A stretch of 64,000 nucleotides of DNA from Cyanophora paradoxa (Eukaryota > Glaucocystophyceae > Cyanophorales > Cyanophoraceae), in assembly GCA_004431415.1 (NCBI GenBank), contig QPMI01000518.1:24796-88795 (forward strand), given 5' to 3'. The notes beneath the pieces are model-generated. The model was not told where the DNA came from. It did not search any database and was given only the letters and a program-made list of their open reading frames with translations. The translations under genes and the position numbers were made by a program. Shown here one piece after another: positions 63,981 through 64,000 of the stretch. Each line of letters starts with the position of its first letter. Position 1 is the first letter of the stretch.

Positions 63981-64000
63981 TGCGAAACAAAGTCAGGGCC

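Overview
The window is nuclear DNA of a unicellular eukaryote, most likely a GC-rich microalga. The host parts are very GC-rich, carry many short GT-AG introns (often gtgcg...gcag) and encode eukaryotic-type multidomain proteins. The exact lineage cannot be fixed from sequence alone.

Host part, left to right. (1) 1-5846, plus strand: 3' portion of an intron-rich gene for a large, probably secreted protein with three LamG-like lectin domains alternating with cysteine-containing modules. (2) 6496-8262, minus: a small intron-containing gene with an RNase D/WRN-exonuclease-like region that seems to lack the first catalytic acidic residues. (3) 8670-17155, minus: a TRANK1-like gene (UvrD/SF1 helicase core, helical-repeat region, C2H2-like zinc finger). 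(4) 17258 to 62961, plus: a second, head-to-head copy of that gene. The two start codons lie 102 bp apart, and about 4.3 kb of each arm is nearly identical, so the locus is a giant inverted repeat whose distal parts have diverged. The plus copy has lost the splice acceptor inside its Walker A motif and is broken by two integrated viruses, so it is probably a pseudogene. (5) 63378-63980, minus: last exon(s) of a gene entering from the right.

Integrated element 1 (23566-49969, 26.4 kb, AT-rich, inside an intron of the plus copy) is a complete polinton-like virus. It has 1.38-kb terminal inverted repeats, a 6-bp target duplication CGGTCC, and a 95-bp palindrome at each extreme end. Its genes are DDE integrase, protein-primed-type PolB, primase-SF3 helicase, FtsK/HerA-type packaging ATPase, double-jelly-roll major capsid protein and two penton-like proteins. 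It also has an adhesion set (a roughly 1,100-residue fibre protein with His-x-His repeats and three shorter paralogues, two ending in C1q/TNF-like domains), a patatin phospholipase fused to a discoidin domain, and an S-adenosylmethionine decarboxylase that runs into the terminal repeat. Replication genes tend to carry AAAATTGA-like upstream motifs and structural genes TCTA/TATAGA motifs, suggesting early and late classes. Six ORF breaks all need the same one-base-back shift.

Integrated element 2 (51348-62417, 11.1 kb) is an unrelated, decayed polinton-like element with about 425-bp inverted repeats and a possible GGGGCC duplication. It sits in an exon of the same host gene. It keeps recognisable remains of penton, major capsid, ATPase and PolB genes plus an HNH-AP2 homing-endonuclease relic, nearly all frameshifted.
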